Assembly (NCBI GenBank): GCA_050245915.1
Contig: JBFWWZ010000021.1
Location: 1 to 41,993 of the forward strand
Origin: JBDSKH01 sp050245915
GTDB lineage: Bacteria > Actinomycetota > Actinomycetes > Actinomycetales > Microbacteriaceae
Direction of reading: 5' to 3'
Length of the DNA stretch: 41,993 nucleotides
Below the pieces are notes generated by a model. It saw nothing but the letters and a program-made list of their open reading frames with translations, had not been told where the DNA came from and did not search any database. The stretch's first letter is position 1. The number at the start of each line of letters is the position of its first letter. Below, piece by piece: positions 40,188 through 41,993 of this stretch. Both the position numbers and the translations under genes were made by a program.

Positions 40188-40892
40188 CTACCTGCGCGCG
40201 AACAGCGGCTTCCAGGTGAAGCCGGCGATCAGACCGCCGACGAGCGGTGCCACCAGGAACACCCACAGCTGAGCCAGCGCGTCCGGCCCGCCGAACACCG
40301 CGGTCGCGATCGACCGGGCCGGGTTCAGCGACGCGCCGTCGACCGGGATCATCACCAGGTGCAGCATGGTCAGCGCCAGGCCGATCGCGAGCGGCGCGAA
40401 ACCGGCGGTGGTGGATCCGGGCGCCGTGACACCGAGGATGATCCAGAGGAACACCGCGGTCGCGACGATCTCGGCGAGGATCACGCCCACCATTCCGTAC
40501 CCCGCGGGCGAGTGCTCGGCGAACCCGTTCGACACCTTGCCGAACTCGGCGCTGATGCCGCTCACGGTCAGGAACACCCAGAGCAGCAGCGTGGCGAGCA
40601 GGCCGCCGAGGATCTGCGCGATCACGTAGGGCACCAGGTCGGCCCAGCGCATGCGGCCGGCGGCGGCGGCGCCGATCGAGACCGCGGGGTTGAAGTGGCC
40701 GCCGGAGATGTGGCCCACGGCGTAGGCGGCGGTGAGGACGGCGAGGCCGACGGCGATGGCGATGCCGAGGAAGCCGACGTTCTGGTCGGCGTACAGCGCG
40801 GTGCCGATGACACCGAGCACGAGGACGAAGGTGCCGAAGAGCTCGGCGATGAGACGGCTGGTGAGCGAGAACGGAGCAGAGGTGTCGGCCAT
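40188..40892 (-). CDS. Aquaporin (MIP family, AqpZ-like)
   Basis: 234 residues with six membrane helices and the two half-helix motifs: HISGGHFNPAVSIG (first NPA) and DGASLNPARSIATAVF (second NPA, followed by the Arg of the selectivity filter). The N-terminus SRLIAELFGTFVLVLGVIGTAL is the usual first helix. His and Arg in the filter region and the absence of the Asp that widens the second NPA of glycerol facilitators suggest a water channel rather than GlpF. It is divergent from mtrA with only 36 bases between the starts. A TAACGT hexamer lies 6 bases upstream of the ATG. Osmotic stress is a plausible link with MtrAB. Confidence 0.92.
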   Translation of the reverse strand: MADTSAPFSLTSRLIAELFGTFVLVLGVIGTALYADQNVGFLGIAIAVGLAVLTAAYAVGHISGGHFNPAVSIGAAAAGRMRWADLVPYVIAQILGGLLATLLLWVFLTVSGISAEFGKVSNGFAEHSPAGYGMVGVILAEIVATAVFLWIILGVTAPGSTTAGFAPLAIGLALTMLHLVMIPVDGASLNPARSIATAVFGGPDALAQLWVFLVAPLVGGLIAGFTWKPLFARR

Positions 40893-40898
40893 GCCCTC

Positions 40899-40921
40899 AC
40901 GTTAGCGTCCTCGACTACCCT
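40899..40921. promoter_or_regulatory. Back-to-back leaderless promoters of the aquaporin gene and mtrA
   Basis: TAACGT (minus strand, 40899-40904) lies 6 bases from the aquaporin ATG. TACCCT (plus strand, 40916-40921) lies 7 bases from the mtrA ATG at 40929. The -10 hexamers are 11 bases apart, so each promoter's -35 region lies across the other promoter and into the opposite gene. The second hexamer decides the mtrA start. Confidence 0.5.
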
Positions 40922-40928
40922 GATGAGG

Positions 40929-41609
40929 ATGAACGCGCGCATCCTGGTGGTCGATGACGACACCGCGATCTCGGAGATGATCGGCATCGTCCTGAAGGGC
41001 GAGGGGTACGAGCCGCAGTTCGCCGCCGACGGGGCGGAGGCGCTCGACCTGTTCCGCACGATGCGACCCGACCTGGTGCTGCTCGACCTGATGCTGCCCG
41101 GGATCGACGGCATCCAGGTCTGCTCGACGATCCGCGCCGAGAGCGGCGTGCCCATCATCATGCTGACCGCCAAAGGCGAGACGACGGATGTCGTGAAAGG
41201 TCTGGAGAGCGGCGCCGACGACTACGTGGTGAAGCCCTTCAACCCGAAAGAGCTGGTGGCCCGCATCAAGACGCGCCTGCGTCCGGTGCTGCCGGAGACC
41301 ACCGAGACGGTCGCGATCGGCGACCTGGTCATCGACGTGCAGGGTCACGAGGTGCGCCGCGGCGGCGAGAAGATCTCGCTCACGCCCCTCGAGTTCCAGC
41401 TGCTGCTCGCGCTCGCGGTGAAACCGCAGCAGGTGTTCACACGCGAGATGCTGCTCGAGCAGGTCTGGGGCTACCACTACAAGGCCGACACCCGCCTCGT
41501 GAACGTCCACGTGCAGCGGCTGCGCGCCAAGGTGGAGCACGACCCCGACAACCCCCAGATCGTCATGACCGTGCGCGGTGTGGGCTACCGCGCCGGCGCA
41601 GTCACCTGA
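40929..41609 (+). CDS. mtrA: DNA-binding response regulator MtrA
   Basis: 226 residues from the ATG at 40929; an ATG two codons upstream is less likely because TACCCT ends 7 bases before 40929. The OmpR/PhoB receiver domain (1-115) has acidic D9-D10-D11, phosphoacceptor Asp53 in LVLLDLMLPG, Thr near 80 in IIMLTAKGE and Lys in DDYVVKPFNP. The winged-helix domain (about 130-226) contains SLTPLEFQLLLALAVKPQQVFTREMLLEQVWGY and LVNVHVQRLRAKVEHDP. These match MtrA of Mycobacterium closely, including ADTRLVNVHVQRLRAKVE. It controls cell-wall and division genes and answers to MtrB, encoded ten bases downstream. Confidence 0.96.
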   Translation: MNARILVVDDDTAISEMIGIVLKGEGYEPQFAADGAEALDLFRTMRPDLVLLDLMLPGIDGIQVCSTIRAESGVPIIMLTAKGETTDVVKGLESGADDYVVKPFNPKELVARIKTRLRPVLPETTETVAIGDLVIDVQGHEVRRGGEKISLTPLEFQLLLALAVKPQQVFTREMLLEQVWGYHYKADTRLVNVHVQRLRAKVEHDPDNPQIVMTVRGVGYRAGAVT

Positions 41610-41619
41610 TCCGGGCACG

Positions 41620-41969
41620 ATGAGGCGCGTCGACTGGCGGGGGGCGCTGGATCGCCTGCGCCGCCTGTGGCGCGGTTCGCTGCGGCTGAGGATCGTGGCG
41701 CTGACGCTCGCCATGTCGGTGATCGCCATCACAGTGATCGGCGTCTACATCTCCTCGAGCGTGCGCACCAACCTGTTCGAGTCGCGGAAAGACCAGGTGG
41801 TGATCGAGACCTCGCGGGCGGCGACGGCGGCGCAGCGCGTCTTCAACGACGTCGGCGACTCCGGCCAGGCGCAAGACCTGGAGAGCGCCCTCGACGACGC
41901 GCAGGAGGCGATCTTCCGTTCGGTGTCGACGGCGCCGCTGGTGGCGATCCTGCGCGATCCCGGCGAGAC
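41620..41969 (+). CDS. mtrB: Sensor histidine kinase MtrB (5' part only, cut by the contig end)
   Basis: The ATG at 41620 is ten bases after the mtrA stop. About 116 genuine residues remain: a basic cytoplasmic tip (RRVDWRGALDRLRRLWRGS), one membrane helix (LRIVALTLAMSVIAITVIGVYISS) and the start of the extracellular sensor (SVRTNLFESRKDQVVIETSRA). This matches MtrB, which then needs a second helix, HAMP, HisKA and ATPase domains, all outside the window. An apparent in-frame stop at 41989-41991 lies in adapter sequence and is not real; residues after about Gly-Glu at 41967 are artefactual. Confidence 0.9.
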
Positions 41970-41993
41970 AGATCGGAAGAGCGTCGTGTAGGG
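41970..41993 (+). other. Illumina sequencing adapter at contig end (non-genomic)
   Basis: The last 24 bases start AGATCGGAAGAGC and continue GTCGTGTAGGG, the standard Illumina TruSeq-type adapter. They should be removed before annotation or deposition. The true end of genomic sequence is at or just before 41969. Confidence 0.95.

Noticed and set aside
1..41969. tRNA, rRNA, transposase, integrase or attachment sites
   Set aside because: None were seen. Intergenic gaps are all under about 130 bases and hold promoters or short repeats; no insertion-sequence gene or flanking inverted repeats are visible.
41620..41991. mtrB as a natural truncated gene or pseudogene
   Set aside because: The stop lies in adapter sequence at the contig end.

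Overview
The window looks like chromosomal DNA from a high-GC Gram-positive actinobacterium, most likely a Microbacterium-like member of the Microbacteriaceae. Supporting signs are the strong G/C third-position bias, frequent GTG starts, a WhiB regulator, the MtrA-MtrB two-component pair and the actinobacterial block whiB / membrane GT2 / DUF5719 / small metallopeptidase-like protein / DUF3499 / sahH / mtrA-mtrB. The last 24 bases (41970-41993) are not genomic: they match an Illumina sequencing adapter, so this is a contig end and mtrB is cut artificially.

Layout. (1) 51-27806 is a surface-glycan locus. It holds six glycosyltransferases (2039, 4501, 5655, 8684, 15065, 20064), a UDP-sugar dehydrogenase (3162), an MsbA/PglK-type ABC flippase (6831), two O-antigen polymerase/ligase-like membrane proteins (25195, 26511), an acyltransferase-3 (21403) and a large secreted FG-GAP repeat protein (16304). 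The Gfo/Idh dehydrogenase, aminotransferase and acetyltransferase at 22524-25185 match the WbpB-WbpE-WbpD set. With the dehydrogenase at 3162 (WbpA-like) they could make a UDP-2,3-diacetamido-uronic acid. A second set at 9888-15068 (acetyltransferase, 4,6-dehydratase-like SDR, aminotransferase, HisH-like amidase, HisF-PP-loop fusion) looks like an amino/amidino-sugar pathway. (2) 27868-33095 holds an acyl-CoA dehydrogenase, mannose-6-phosphate isomerase, a methyltransferase, a GlxA/AraC regulator and UDP-glucose 4-epimerase. (3) 33215-41993 is the conserved actinobacterial whiB to mtrB segment.

The most interesting biology is the sugar-amidation machinery. Two PP-loop N-acetyl-sugar amidotransferases occur 11 kb apart, each fused to a different ammonia-delivery module. 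The protein at 51-1910 carries an N-terminal class-II (Cys2) glutamine amidotransferase. The protein at 13077-15068 carries an N-terminal HisF barrel and is served by the separate HisH-like class-I glutaminase at 12448. The HisF barrel has lost one of the two catalytic aspartates of histidine biosynthesis, which fits a role as an ammonia channel.

Two architectural patterns recur. At fifteen gene starts a TANNNT -10 hexamer lies 6-8 bases upstream of ATG/GTG, the layout of leaderless mRNAs. Five of the six convergent gene pairs have stop codons separated by one base or overlapping by four. A family of short intergenic repeats built on TCGACAGGCTC / CTCGACCACCGG-type motifs occurs at three gene ends.
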